Shown: positions 12,301-22,740, counted from the stretch's first letter. The stretch is DNA of 64,000 bases from Sarcophilus harrisii (GCF_902635505.1 NC_045428.1:114145141-114209140); one strand, 5' to 3'. The notes: a model not told the origin generated them from the letters alone. Translations and numbers: made by a program.

Positions 12301-15300
12301 CTCTCTTCTAAAAACCTTGCCCTTTAATTTTCAAACCTAATGGCTTACTCATCTGTTAAATTAATGTAGGGGAATATTTCAGAGCAGATGAATTTGCGGA
12401 CCAATCTCAAGAAAACCTCAGTTCCTCATCTCTAAGAAGAAAACTGTTTTTAGATGGAAATGGAAGTATGTCTGATTCCTTATCTCCAACTTCTCCCAAG
12501 AGTCCATATAGTAATGCTCCAGCATCGCTTGAAGTTCTGTATTCAATAGATTTATCCCCAGTTAGATGTAGGAGCCCTGTGGAAACACCAAGTTCAGTAA
12601 GTACTTACCTAATGCTCTTCCTTTCCTTCTTTTCTTTCATGAGGCAGTCACACAACTACTAAGTGTCAAATGTCTGGGGTCAGATTTGAACTCCAGTCCT
12701 CCTGACTCCAGGACCAATGCTCTACCCACTGCACCACCTAGCTGCCCTAACTAATGCTTTTTTACTAATTTTTTACAGAATATAGTATCATCTTCATGTA
12801 TCCTAATACATTAAAAAATTTTTTTCTTATCAACTTTGATACAAGTTAATTCATTTACTAAACAAGGACCTATTAATTATCTGTTATCTGCTAGTGTGCT
12901 AAGCTCTGGGGATGTAAACATTAAAATTCTGTCATCAAAGAAATCACATTCTATTGGTAGGAATGTCTCATGACATAATTGGGAACTTCCCAACAAATGC
13001 TTGAACAACCTCTCCTACGAAGTAAATTCCCCCCCAAAATTAAAAAAAAACCTCTGAGTGGTGGGACTGTGACAGATACTACCCTTACCACCAGTTTTGT
13101 AGTTTATTGATTAGCTTTTATTGACATTATCTAGTTATTATATGAGAGGCAGTAGGCACATGTTTAGGTTAGTGGGTGGAAAGCTAGGCTTGGAATCTAT
13201 AACTACCACCCAATCAAAATCCTTGATTGTAAACCTCCAGATTAAATATATGCAATCCTTTTAAACATTTCCATATTTGAATGATCATACTTCTGATCTC
13301 TGCATCTCCCACAAAATGCACTCTTGCCATGTTCATAAACCTCTGAAGTTCCCTTGTCTTTGCATAATCTACTAGCATTCTGTCTTCCCTCTACCTTCTA
13401 GTAACAAACCCTGCTCTCCACCCATGCCTTAATCCCCAGGATTTATAGCTCATTTCTTACTTATGCACTGTCCTCTTCTTGATGTCTCTTTCCATTTACA
13501 TCACCAATTATGTTCTGCCAGACCTCAGGCTTAGATTATTCCCATCATCCCTTGCCTTTGTTCCTACATACTTACATCAGAAGGAAGTTGGAGGTGGTCA
13601 TACAACCATCTTGACTTAGTGCACTTCACATTTATGTTACATAATTTGCCACTATGTAATTTTTTTATACCTCCCTAATTAACACACCATCCCCCTTACC
13701 ATGGCAGGTCTTCCAAACCTCAGACTTCCCATGATCATTGGCTCCTTCTCCCACTACCCTCTCATCTCAATTTTTATCTCATTTTGCAGGAAAAAAAATG
13801 CCAAAGTCTTTCCCAGGAGCCCTCTTTTCTTCCCTTTCCTTATCTCATCCCTATATGCCTCCAGTTACTTTCCTCCTTGACCTCTGTCTCACATAAGATG
13901 GCCTGTTCTTACCAAAACCAACACTTTCACTTGCACCAGCAATCCATTCCATCCTATCTCTTCCTGTAGATTGCCATTTGACTCTCACATATATTTAATT
14001 TTGTTCTGCCTACTAGCTGCTTTTGCACTGCCTACAAATATACCTCATTAGGAAAAAAATGCTTGATCAGTTTTTCCCTGATACCTATTATCCCATATAT
14101 TCCTGCCTTTTGTGGCTAAACTTGAGGAGGCTTCTACAATAGGCACTTCGCTTCCTCTCCATCTGATTCTTAACTCTATAATCTGGCTTTTAAGTCTGAT
14201 CATTCACCACAACTGGTCTCTTCAAAGTTACCAGTGTCTTAATTGCCCAATTCAATGGCTTTTTTCTTAATTCTTTTCAACCTCTTTACAGTCTTTGCCA
14301 TTGTCCAATTTCCTGATATCCTTGATACTCTCTTCTCCCTGATTCTCATGACACTGTCCTTTCTTGGCTTTCCTACTTATGTCTGCTTCTTCTCGGCCTT
14401 CTTGGATCTTTAAGCAAGTCATGTCCACTAATTGGGTATTCCTCAGAGTTCTCTCCTGGGTTGAGTTCTCCCTCCATCCTATTTTTAAAGTGGGATGCTT
14501 TCATCAGCTCCTAAGTATTCAATTACTATATCTATGCTCGTGATTTATAAATCTGTTTATCTAGTTCTGATCTATTTCTGGTTCTTCAGTCTAATGAATC
14601 TGACCCAGAACATTTCAATTTAGATGTTCTGTAAACATATATACAAAATTGAACTCATCTTTGCTCTTAAATCCTTCCTTTCAGACTTCCCTATTATTGT
14701 CTAGGGCTCCACTATTTTCTTAGTCCCCATGCTCAGAAGACAGGTTCATCTTTGATTCCTCATGCTAACCTTCCTGTATCCAGTCTTCTGCTGAGACTTG
14801 TCATTTTTATTTTTGTGGCACTTCTTGAATACAGCCACTTCTTTGCTCTGATACTTCTACCATCCTGGTACTGTTTCCTCATCTTACACCCTCAACAGTT
14901 TTAATAGCCTGATTTTCCAAGGCACAGGATTGAGCATGTCAACCCTCTCTCTCACACATATTCCAATTCACTAAACTTCCAGAATCATATATAAAAATAT
15001 TCTATCTGGTATTCAAAATCCTTCAAAATTTATCCCCTTCCCCCTACATTTCCCAGCCTCTTATTTTACCATCCTGTGCTCTTCAATACAGCAACATTGG
15101 CCTCTTTGCTGTCTCTTAAAGACAAGACATTCCTATCTATTGACATTTTCAGTCGATGTCCATTTGCTTGGAATGTGCTTTCTCATTTGTTTCCTGGCTT
15201 TCTTTAAGTGTCACCAAAAATTCCATCTCCTTCAGGAAGACTTTCTCACTCTTAATTCTAGTACTTTCCCCCATTAATTTGTTCATATTTTTCTCTTCTA

Positions 15301-18300
15301 TATATTGTTTATTATAGCTCTGCAAGGGCTGGAACTGTTTTGGGGATTTTTTGCCTTTCTTTGTATTTCCAGTGTTTAGTACAGTGCCTAGCATATTATA
15401 AGTACCTAATAAATGTTCATTGACTGATGATTCCAATATTCAGCTCTGTGAGACTTAATTACCTTATTCTCCCTTTGTTCCATCCGCAGGTTCTAATACA
15501 TTTTGTCCCAAAAGAATTTTGCATTCATTTTGTTTATATTTCTATACGTGTGTCTACCCTAATAGATTGTAAACTTTGTCAAGGCAGGAACTGTTCCATT
15601 TTTTTTCTTTGTACCTCAAATGTTTACTGCTTAATGGATGCATATTAGTTGATAAGTGACTATATGTGTGTACATATATAATTTTTTTCTCCGTAGGGCC
15701 AGTTTTCCTCCAGTCCTATTCGGGGAGGTACAAGAAAATATAGCTTGGAAAGCATAACAAGTCCCTCATTTCCACAGCACCCCCCTACAACTATTGCTTC
15801 ACCAGCATTCTCTCCAATTGCTTTTCAGATAGGAAAAACACCACTCTCTGGTATGTCTGGTAGGGTTTTATGCGTTTGTCTTTTTTTCTTTAATCAATCC
15901 TAGGGTTCTTGAAGACTATATAATGGAATGCAAGATTTAGCCCAGGACTTACCAAGCTGGATAGGCTTTCGTTATATTTCTAATGACAAAAGGCCAACCT
16001 AGAAAGTTTAGAGAGACTCATTACTAGAATCTTGGTCATGAATTGTTTTGGCCACAACAGTTAATGAAGATCAGTAAAGCATTAAAAGGTTATACCTATG
16101 TGGGATTAGGATGTTTCCATATTATTGATGTTACAGATATTTTGAAACAATGGAAATATAAAATTTTCATTTGCTAGAAATCGAGTTGTAGTTATATTAG
16201 TATATTTCTGTGGGTATATTTTATATATATGTGGGTATACTATAAGCTCTTCATTTTAAAAAATCTGAAATTAGTTTAAAAAATATTTAGTGAAGTTTTG
16301 TTTTGAATGTAATTCTATGCACATAGCACAGTTCATATTTTCTAAAGAAAATCAACAAAGAAGGTATTTTGGTTGGGCTTAAATTGTAAAGGAGTATGGA
16401 GGATTATTATTATTAAACATGCCTTCCCTGAAATTTTACACTTCTTGTATTATTAAGTGTTCAACATTTTATTTTTTACATTTAAAGTTTTGATGATCTG
16501 GAAATCAAATTATGTAGGCTTTATTTAGAAGCTGAAACTATATACTTATTTACTCCTTAACTGTTAACAAAATAATGAAATACATATCCCTTATAATAAT
16601 TTGAACAATACTAATATAATGGAAAATATCACTTACAAGATTTCTCTTGGCATAGACTAGTCTGTGATTTGGAAGAGGATGATATGAGAGATCTTTATTA
16701 TTAGTAGGTTGATATTGTTTTTCAGCCATAAAATTATTTTAATTGCAGGAAACTAGTTTTCCTTAAATAAAAGTTTTTAATGACTAAGAATTTGAACTGG
16801 TATCCTAAATATTAAGTAAAAAATAAATGTTCTAAACTTATTTTTATTTTTTTTCCCATCTTTAGAACCAAGGAAGTTTACCTTTCGTTCTCCTGAAATA
16901 CCATCTGCTTCAAATTCTAATGGTATTACCAATTCCTGTGCCAGAAGTCCTTATATAGATGGCTGCTCTCCAATTAAAAATTGGTCTCCTATGAGACTTG
17001 GGACGTGTAAAGCAGGTACTCAGTACCGTACTTCACTCATCCGGATACCTTTTACTCTTGAGCATCATAATGAAGAAGAAGAAGAAGAAGAAAAAGAAAA
17101 TGCTCCTCCTAAAGATACCTCTTTACCACCAATGGATACTACTGGAGTACATCTGCGACAGTTGGATGGAGATGCTTTAGCATGTGGCACACATTTAGTT
17201 GTGGCTACCATGTCTATTACAAAAGATCAATCCAATGCTTGTGAGAAAGAATTGGCATTGTTGCAAGACACTGAAGGTGAAAAGGAGAATAGCTCTGTAG
17301 ATATGGTTGATCCTGTAGAGATAGCAGATGAGAACATTTGGGTTAAGGATACAGTTGGTAATGGGAGTTTACCAATGACTGGATATATGACAGGTATTGC
17401 TTTCAGTATTGAAAGCTCTCATATGTGCATGTCACCTCTTGCAGAAAGCAGTGTCATTCCTTGTGAAAGCAGTAGCATTCAGGTAAGACATTAGAAATCA
17501 TTTCAACTTATTTGTTGGTATTCTCTTTTGCCTTCATTTTAAGGCACCAACCATATATTATTCCTCCTCTACTTCTCTGTGAATTTAGTTGGAAAGAAAA
17601 CAATTTTAATATTGGCATTATGACACTACAAACTCACAATGTTCCCAAATCTTTTGAAACCAAGAATATGCATGTATTCTGTTTCTTTGTGAGCACTATA
17701 CTTTGTGTCTTACTGATACTGTTTTAGTTCCCCAAAGTGTGCCCACAGGACTATGAACAGCTCAGTTAGGATATCTCCTTCCCTCTTTCCTCCCCCCTAC
17801 ATAAAACTGACTTTTTCCTGTTACCAGTCCATGCTGTTTTAAGAAGTAGAGAAAGTTATTCATGAGAACAGGCACTCAAAGTGACATACCTTGAATGCTT
17901 TACAGAAATGACCTATAGGGCAAACAGAATGGTTATTGCTGCATTTTCTGACTTAATTTCTTGTCTGGTTCTCCATTAGTTTAAAAACCCATTGGAAAAA
18001 AAGAATTAGGTTTTTGGACAAAGGAACCTGGCTATGAATATCAGCTCTGTTCTTACCATCCTAACAGTCACTTGAGTTCTCCTGGTCGACTCTTTTAAGT
18101 TTATAAAATAAGTGGTTTCCACTGTATGAAATTTTTATCATGAATTGGTAACTTTATGAATTTTTTTTTTATTTCACTTTAATTCACTGGGTAAACACTA
18201 TTGAAAATTCATACTTCATAAGCAGTTTATTACAGTGGAAGAGGTGCCAGATGGGCATTGCCACATGCTGGGTCTTGAATTCCTAAAAACTTAGGGACCT

Positions 18301-21300
18301 TGAGAAAATACTTAAACCTTTTTGGACTTAAATTTTTTTCATTTGTAAAAAGAGGAATTTGGAATAGATGATGGCAAAGCTTCCATTTCTTTTAAGATCT
18401 TGATATATTTACTCTCTGTGGCAATCTAAAGTAAGTTATTCCATTTCACAACCCTTTAATAACATTATTACACAAAGAATCTGTGATTTGATCAGTGGGG
18501 ATACTCTCCATTAAGGGAAATAACAAGTTTGTGTAAAGCTTATGGAGTTTCCTGAGGCCAGAAGCATAGACAAGTGGCCTAGGTTTATAGATTAATAAAT
18601 ATTCAGGGTAGGATTTGAACCCATTTCTTACTGACTTCAAGCCCAGAATTCTGTCCAGTTATACCTTTCTACATTTATAATAGCATGAGGACCTATAGTA
18701 AAGTAATAAACATTGTCATGTTTCAAGTTAGATTATAAAACACCACCAGGATTAGTTTTTTTTTTTTTTCAACATTAGAATTTTTTTATTTTTATTATTA
18801 TTATTATTAATATTAGGCTAGTAGAGGAAAGTTAGGTCAGGAAGGAAATTGAGATGCTTTGTCTCTAGAGACTACTTTTAAAGTTCCAAGCAACCTCTTA
18901 GGATGCATCTTTCTCTCATATGGCTCTAGCCCCAAGGAAATTCAATTTCTGATATGGTATTTTTGTTTTAAAACTTATCTTAGGAAATAAAATTATTCAT
19001 TCTGATTTACTGCATTCTGAAATGAAGATTAAAAAGAACAAATTCTTTTCTTGCATAAGTGAATCTTTAGCTTCCTAGAAGAATTAAACAGATATGGTGT
19101 ATTTGAAAAATACTGGACTATACTCAAGAACTGTCAGAGTTACCTTATTCTAGCCCATTTCATAATCTGTAAAGATGGCAACCCCGAGATGCCCTCTTTA
19201 AATCCCTTCTGGCTCTTAATATTCTATGATCTAAAGCACCGGGAAAATGTGTGATTCTGTTTTATACATAACAACTTCTCAAGAATACATCTGTTCCTTA
19301 ATTTAAAGATAGATCTTTGCTGTAGATTTCTCTCAAGATACTTCACCTGAGTTGCAATTGTGTTTACTCTCCAGTAGCTATCATCCTTCTCTTCTTGGTT
19401 GAAGTGGCTTTGAAATAATGGTTTCTGTATACAGTTGCTAAGATACTAATAATAATTGATAACAATATTCATTTTCACCACAATACATTTGAATAAGACA
19501 AATATTGGGCCGTGGTGGTAACTATTCAGCAAATGCAACTAAACTTACTCAATTTTAAAAAGATTTAATATTTTCAGCTTTTATGATCTTTTTTAAAAAA
19601 AAAATAATGAACTATTTAGTGAAAATTAGTAGTTTAACTGAAGTGTAAACAACTTTTCACGTGGCCAACCTCTGGTCAAAAAGAAAGGTTTTTTGGGGGA
19701 TAGGAGGAGCGACACGGAATTTAGGATACTGTTGAACACTTTTTTAGAGATATTTTTCAAAGATTCAACACTTTCAAAGGTTCAGTATCTTAGTTTAGGA
19801 TGTTCCTCATTGTTTCTGTTGTTTCTGGTGTCATTTATTTTGTGAAACAAGAATAGATTTTGATCTTGCTTCTGTGTCCTATGTAGTTTTATTCCAGATT
19901 GGAAAACCTGGCAGTCAAGAGTGGCATTCACTTTAATCAAATTTCACTATACCCTTATAGTGTAGAGTATATATATCTCACTTGATAGTCAAGTGATTAA
20001 CTTTTATTCATTCATTGATATATAAGGAGCGCTATGTGAGAAAACTCACTACTAGGACACAATAAGCTAGCTACTCTTCATCATCTCAATGAGTTATTTG
20101 TAGTTAAGTGAATTGCCAAGGGTCACATAAGCAATAACAGGGATGGGAATTTGAACCTAGGTCACTTCCAAATCTTGGGTCAGCACTTTGTCCACTATAC
20201 CCTCTTATTATAAAGAAATAACTTTTCTTGATTAGAATAAGATATCTGTAAATTATATTGTAAAAGATTTCACTTTCATTTTTAACAATGGCAGCATTTT
20301 GGGCCTAAATGTATACACCCTCAAATGTGATGGTTTTGAAGGGAACCAAGGTCATTCAAGGGTTTGTTCTGATAGATTTGTTTTAAAGTATCAAATAGGA
20401 TTGAAAATCATGCATATTTTATTCATTTTAACATAATTTAATGGCACATTACATAGTATTGATATATAATACTAATATACTGATAATATATGAAATTAGC
20501 TTATAGATTGTATCTTAGATTTTAAGCATATAATTTAAGGTTCCTTAAAAATGTATTAAAAACTTTAAATACCTTTAAGATTCTTCAAGATTATGTATGT
20601 TGCTCTGTTCATATAAAAAGTCTAGCATTTGAAATTTAATTCTTAAGTGATTTTTTTTTTTTTACATTCTTCTCAGGTGGATAGTGGCTATAATACACAG
20701 ACTTGTGGGAGCAGTATTATTGATACCATTGGAATAGGAACAGAGAGCTACTGTAGAGAAAATGATGTACCATCCTTTGAAGTTCAGAACAAATCTCAAA
20801 TCTCAAGTCAAATCTCAAATCTTGAAGCAAAGGTATGGAATGTTTTTGGAGGGAAAAACTATGGGGCGTTTGTTTTTTGCTTTATTATGATGAAGTTCTT
20901 TAACCTCAACGAGACCTATATAATGCCAATTAACATCAACTATTCTAGGTCTAATATCAGTAGGAACTTAATAAGGCATTTTAAAGTAAAATAAAATTTT
21001 ATTTACAAATATGTAATCATTAGCACCCTGGTATAGATCTAGATTTGACTTGTGGGAAAGTGTGAAATGACAAAAAGTTTAGAAACACTTAAACCATCAA
21101 ACTGAGTAGGGAATGGGAAGCCTTTTCTAAAGATGTAGTAGCCAAACAGCACAATGAGTTTTCTGAATCTGATTTTCTGGTACATTTCTGGTATGTCTGA
21201 AATAACCCAATCATAAGACTATTGTTCATGTATATTCTAGAAAGGAGCTAGGAGAATCTAGATGTAACTAATTAGATTTAAAACGGTAATAGCAAGGGTT

Positions 21301-22256
21301 TTATTTGCTTATTATTGAGATAGCTGTGGTATTGTAGAATGAATAGCATTTAGAATAACTGTCTCTCCTTATCTATGAAAAAAAAATAGAGGTGACCTAG
21401 ACAGTATGTCTAGGGCAATTGTAAAGATATCTTACCTTTGTTAGTAGTCAGCTCTTACCGAAAGCCCAGGCATAGAGCAAATCTCAGCATGCCACTTAAC
21501 TTTTCTTAGCATCTATAAAATGATGTTAGTAAATACTTGATCTTACTTTTTAATGTTATGGGGAAAAATGCTTTCTAAGGCTTAAAACCTTGTGGACTTT
21601 TAACAACCTGAATCTGTTTTGACATCTTTTTTTGTCATTTTTGTTTAATCTTATATTTCCATGTGGAAATTTTAATTACTAGCCAAGAGATTCTGACTCA
21701 CATTGCAAACTAACTCATTAGGGTATATATCATAACTATTAGAAAATTTATCTACTGCTGGACCATTTTTAAAAATTACCTTTTTAAGGTAATGTTTTCT
21801 CATGAAAGTTGACTTTTGCTGCTTCTCATTGATTTTTGCATATGTGGATTGAGAATTTCTGAAATAAACTTTAATTCTTACTAATAGTCCTCTTAATTCA
21901 ATCACAAAGAGATAAATGCTGCCACTGCTCTATGTAATTAAGTGAAATAGACTAGCATTTATATGGTTTTCATATAAAATTTTCAAAGTGTTTTACACAT
22001 ATTAACTAATTTTACCCTCACAGCAGTGGTAAAGTAGGTGCTATTATCATTTTGAAGATGAAGAAACTGAAGCAGATAGAGGTAAAGTGACTTGCCTAGG
22101 ATCCTAGTGCTAATGTTTGATTCCCCAAAAGAAATCTTACTGCTTTATCATCAAATAGATTTATCACTTTGTTATCAAAGTATCCTCTCTCTCTTTTTTA
22201 ATTAGCAGGAACATACAACACAAGGATATTGGAGGAAAACAACACATCCTTCATAG
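3302..22256 (+). CDS. BORA: BORA, Aurora A kinase activator (3' nine coding exons, gene span in window)
   Basis: BORA binds Aurora A and, after CDK phosphorylation, presents PLK1 so that Aurora A can phosphorylate its activation loop; it acts in cytoplasm and nucleus at G2/M. Nine exons (3302-3347, 5072-5153, 10073-10138, 11984-12040, 12370-12596, 15697-15850, 16866-17482, 20677-20832, 22206 or 22209-22256) splice in phase to about 484 codons, matching human BORA from about residue 87 to the end (human total 559, from memory). Recognisable landmarks are the block with PSPWTDHEGKQ, ACQTLLSLPVDFNLE, YSIDLSPV (CDK/PLK1-docking site), SPYIDGCSPIKNWSPMRL and the DSGYNT degron. All introns have AG acceptors and GT donors. 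The N-terminal exons lie left of the window. The C-terminus differs from human. Confidence 0.96.
3618..3755 (-). repeat. tRNA-derived marsupial SINE with target duplications
   Basis: Antisense copy. In its own sense it reads from a tRNA-like head (AGCTAGGTGGCACAGTGGAT, box A; TGAGTTCAAATTTGACC, box B) to CAATTGCCTCA and a tail. Perfect 13-bp duplications CTCTTTTCCTTTT flank it (3605-3617 and 3756-3768). Confidence 0.92.
5072..5153 (+). CDS. BORA: BORA coding exon, FFTKGVIVPSPWTDHEGKQ segment
   Basis: An 82-bp exon between TTCCAG and GTGAGT. It encodes FFTKGVIVPSPWTDHEGK followed by QVSQCHSSK and leaves one base of a cysteine codon. This part lies in the conserved N-terminal activating region of BORA. 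Confidence 0.95.
5430..5970 (+). mobile_element. L2-like LINE 3' half
   Basis: Shows the L2 order: CTTTCCCCTTTCCAGTCCAT, then GTTCCAATGG...AGGATAAAATGGAAGAC, then CCTTCAAATATCAGCTCATC. It lies in the BORA intron and is directly followed by the CR1/L3 fragment. Confidence 0.7.
5975..7190 (+). mobile_element. CR1/L3-clade LINE fragment with reverse transcriptase remnants
   Basis: Translation of 5983-6270 gives KTFDKVSYSVL, then VRWIWKWLNDWF and SGGICPPPLLL, like the FDKVPH...RWI..WL...SG..QG blocks of CR1 reverse transcriptases. From about 6600 to 7190 the ORF2 C-terminal region follows (CAATACGAGTCATCATTGTG, then an AAGGGACATGAAAGCTGCCT block). Between 6290 and 6590 the match is lost. It lies in a BORA intron, same strand. 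Ancient and non-functional. Confidence 0.7.
7196..7437 (+). repeat. MAR1-type CORE-SINE
   Basis: Sense copy with TGTGACCCTGGGCAAGTCAG, GTTTGCCTCAGTTTCCTCAT, GGAGAAGGAAATGGCAAATC, TATCTCTGCCAAGAAAATCC and the AACAACAACAA tail. Diagnostic of marsupials. Confidence 0.9.
7450..7580 (+). mobile_element. L2 3' end
   Basis: Ends with AGTGACTGGCACATAGTTGG and CATTTAATAAATGTTTGCTT, the conserved L2 3' terminus. Confidence 0.75.
8160..9960. other. BORA intron, unassigned sequence
   Basis: Long stretch without recognisable exon, RNA gene or named repeat. The part 8480-9290 is purine-rich on the + strand and may be an old unclassified repeat; its minus-strand frame 8793-9266 shows no domain and low-complexity composition. 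Confidence 0.35.
10073..10138 (+). CDS. BORA: BORA coding exon, weakly conserved linker
   Basis: A 66-bp exon between TTACAG and GTATAT. It reads CIDIDNVSPIGRELTLPSGK then NN, and completes the split codons on both sides. It diverges from the human segment but keeps the SPxGxxLT pattern. Confidence 0.88.
10825..10970 (-). repeat. tRNA-derived marsupial SINE with target duplications
   Basis: Antisense copy with T-run, TTGCTGAGGCAGTTGAG, GACTTGCCTAGGGTCACCCA, TTTGAACTCAGTTCCTCCTG and CTGCCCC end. Flanks TTTGCCTAATTTTA (10811-10824) and TTTGCCTACTTTTA (10971-10984) match at 13 of 14 bases. Confidence 0.92.
11222..11340 (+). repeat. MIR/Ther-type SINE fragment
   Basis: AACATTTATCAAGTGTTTAC, TATGTGTCGGGCACTGTGCT and ACACTGGGGATACAGAATAA are the common mammalian SINE phrase order. 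A related fragment lies at 12850-12965. Confidence 0.6.
11984..12040 (+). CDS. BORA: BORA coding exon, ACQTLLSLPVDFNLE segment
   Basis: A 57-bp exon between TTGCAG and GTGAGT. It encodes VACQTLLSLPVDFNLEKLL, nearly identical to human, and ends with the first base of a glycine codon. Confidence 0.95.
12370..12596 (+). CDS. BORA: BORA coding exon with CDK/PLK1-docking site
   Basis: A 227-bp exon between ATGTAG and GTAAGT. It encodes GEYFRADEFADQSQENLSS, then RRKLFLDGNGS and YSIDLSPVRCRSP. The DLSPV serine corresponds to human Ser252, the CDK1 site read by the PLK1 polo-box domain. RRKLF also resembles a cyclin-docking RxL motif, which is inference only. A tRNA-type SINE was inserted about 20 bp past the donor. 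Confidence 0.96.
12617..12749 (-). repeat. tRNA-derived SINE close to a BORA splice donor
   Basis: Antisense SINE body (GTCAGATTTGAACTCCAGTC, GCACCACCTAGCTGCCCT) starting about 20 bp after the donor at 12597. Flanks ACCTAATGCTCTT and AACTAATGCTTTT look like its target duplication. Confidence 0.8.
12850..12965 (+). repeat. MIR/Ther-type SINE fragment
   Basis: Contains CTAGTGTGCTAAGCTCTGGG and GATGTAAACATT, like the fragment at 11222. Confidence 0.5.
13270..15425 (+). mobile_element. Long L2 LINE copy
   Basis: About 2.1 kb of L2-like sequence in order: ORF2 middle (GGTATTCCTCAGAGTTCTCT at 14440), the AACTCATCTTTGCTC block, ATTCAAAATCCTTCAAAATT, TTCAGGAAGACTTTCTCACT and the 3' end CAGTGCCTAGCATATTATAA...AATAAATG at 15385-15418. 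It lies in a BORA intron, same strand; no intact frame remains. Confidence 0.75.
15440..15650 (+). mobile_element. Second L2 3' end
   Basis: Starts right after the previous L2 terminus and contains TAGATTGTAAACTTTGTCAA, GGCAGGAACTGTTCC and a degraded 3' end. It ends about 50 bp before the BORA exon at 15697. Confidence 0.6.
15697..15850 (+). CDS. BORA: BORA coding exon, Ser/Pro-rich region
   Basis: A 154-bp exon between CCGTAG and GTATGT. It starts GQFSSSPIRGGTRKYSLESI and carries several SP and TP motifs, ending at KTPLS plus one base. It is the low-complexity, likely disordered middle of BORA, rich in potential proline-directed kinase sites. Confidence 0.94.
16866..17482 (+). CDS. BORA: BORA large coding exon
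   Basis: A 617-bp exon between CTTTAG and GTAAGA. It includes SPYIDGCSPIKNWSPMRL, a TQYRTSLIRIPFTLE segment, an acidic run of seven glutamates coded mostly by GAA (near 17073-17094), EKELALLQD, VDMVDPVEIAD and SHMCMSPLAESSVIPCESS. Matches run along its whole length with human BORA. The glutamate run is longer than the human EDEED version remembered. Confidence 0.97.
18225..18400 (+). repeat. MIR SINE
   Basis: Sense MIR with GGGTCTTGAATTC, GGACCTTGAGAAAATACTTA, CATTTGTAAAAAGAGGAATT and GGAATAGATGATGGC. Confidence 0.6.
18700..20085. other. BORA intron, nothing recognised
   Basis: AT-rich intronic DNA with a (TTA)n-like stretch at 18785-18812. I see no exon, RNA gene or classifiable repeat. 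Confidence 0.4.
20090..20205 (-). repeat. MIR-like SINE fragment
   Basis: Antisense: AGTTAAGTGAATTGCCAAGG, GTCACATAAGC, TTTGAACCTAGGTCACTTCC, GTCCACTATACC. Confidence 0.6.
20677..20832 (+). CDS. BORA: BORA coding exon with DSGxxT phosphodegron
   Basis: A 156-bp exon between TTCTCAG and GTATGG. It begins VDSGYNTQTCGSS. DSGYNT is the beta-TrCP degron (human Ser497/Thr501) that PLK1 phosphorylates to have SCF destroy BORA. The 3' end encodes a short internal repeat, SQISSQIS, from repeated AAATCTC units. Confidence 0.95.
21955..22125 (-). repeat. MIR SINE fragment
   Basis: Antisense MIR: TTTACACATATTAACTAATT, TTATCATTTTGAAGATGAAG, AAACTGAAGCAGATAGAGGT, AAGTGACTTGCCTAGGAT. It lies just before the last BORA exon. 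Confidence 0.7.
22206..22256 (+). CDS. BORA: BORA terminal coding exon
   Basis: The last coding exon follows a tandem TTAGCAG acceptor. Using the upstream AG gives QEHTTQGYWRKTTHPS then TAG at 22254-22256; the downstream AG starts at 22209 and omits the Q. Human BORA ends KQDHTTQRCWMKTASPFQC..., so HTTQ.xW is conserved but the tail is shorter and different here. Confidence 0.82.
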   Translation, partial: QEHTTQGYWRKTTHPS

Positions 22257-22625
22257 AAATGTGTGTGTGTCGGAACTGTAAGACCATCACTGAATTACTA
22301 ATTGCAGATATTCTGTGCACAGGCTCAATAATGTGATTATGATTGGGAGAAAACTGCCTTGAACTATTGAACTATTTTTTCATTCCCTTCCCAATGTGAA
22401 AGTTGGCACTGAAAATCAAATGCCCAAGTTGATGTTTACAAGGAAAAGGGCAGAAAAGCTCCTGAAACTTCACCAAATCACAGAAGTAGACATTTATTTT
22501 TATCATTAAATCTTCAAAATTACCTCAAGTGACTTGATCATAACTAAATTTTTGTTACATGTGACATGATGATGATTTTTTCTGATGTAGGGGATTAATA
22601 AATTCTTATTTTTCACATTTCTGTT
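22257..22625 (+). other. BORA: BORA 3' UTR
   Basis: Non-coding sequence from the BORA stop to just past a canonical AATAAA at 22597-22602. The cleavage site is inferred to lie 15-25 bp further on, near a T-rich stretch. Length is about 370 nt. Confidence 0.7.
22597..22602 (+). terminator. Polyadenylation signal AATAAA of BORA
   Basis: Perfect AATAAA about 340 nt after the BORA stop codon, followed by a T-rich downstream element (TTCTTATTTTTC). It is the first canonical signal after the stop. Confidence 0.7.
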
Positions 22626-22654
22626 TAACATTGCTCTTTCAACGGGTAAACATT

Positions 22655-22740
22655 AAATAAGACTTAGTTATTTAGTTTAGACTTAGTCTAAACTTAGACT
22701 TAGTTTAGACTTATTTAGTTAGACTTAGTTTATTTAACAT
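22655..22740. repeat. Short tandem repeat, AGACTTAGTTT unit
   Basis: Five or six imperfect copies of an 11-14 bp unit reading AGACTTAGTTT(A), one in an inverted phase (TTAGACTTAGTCTAAACTTA). It lies just after the BORA polyadenylation signal. Confidence 0.85.
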
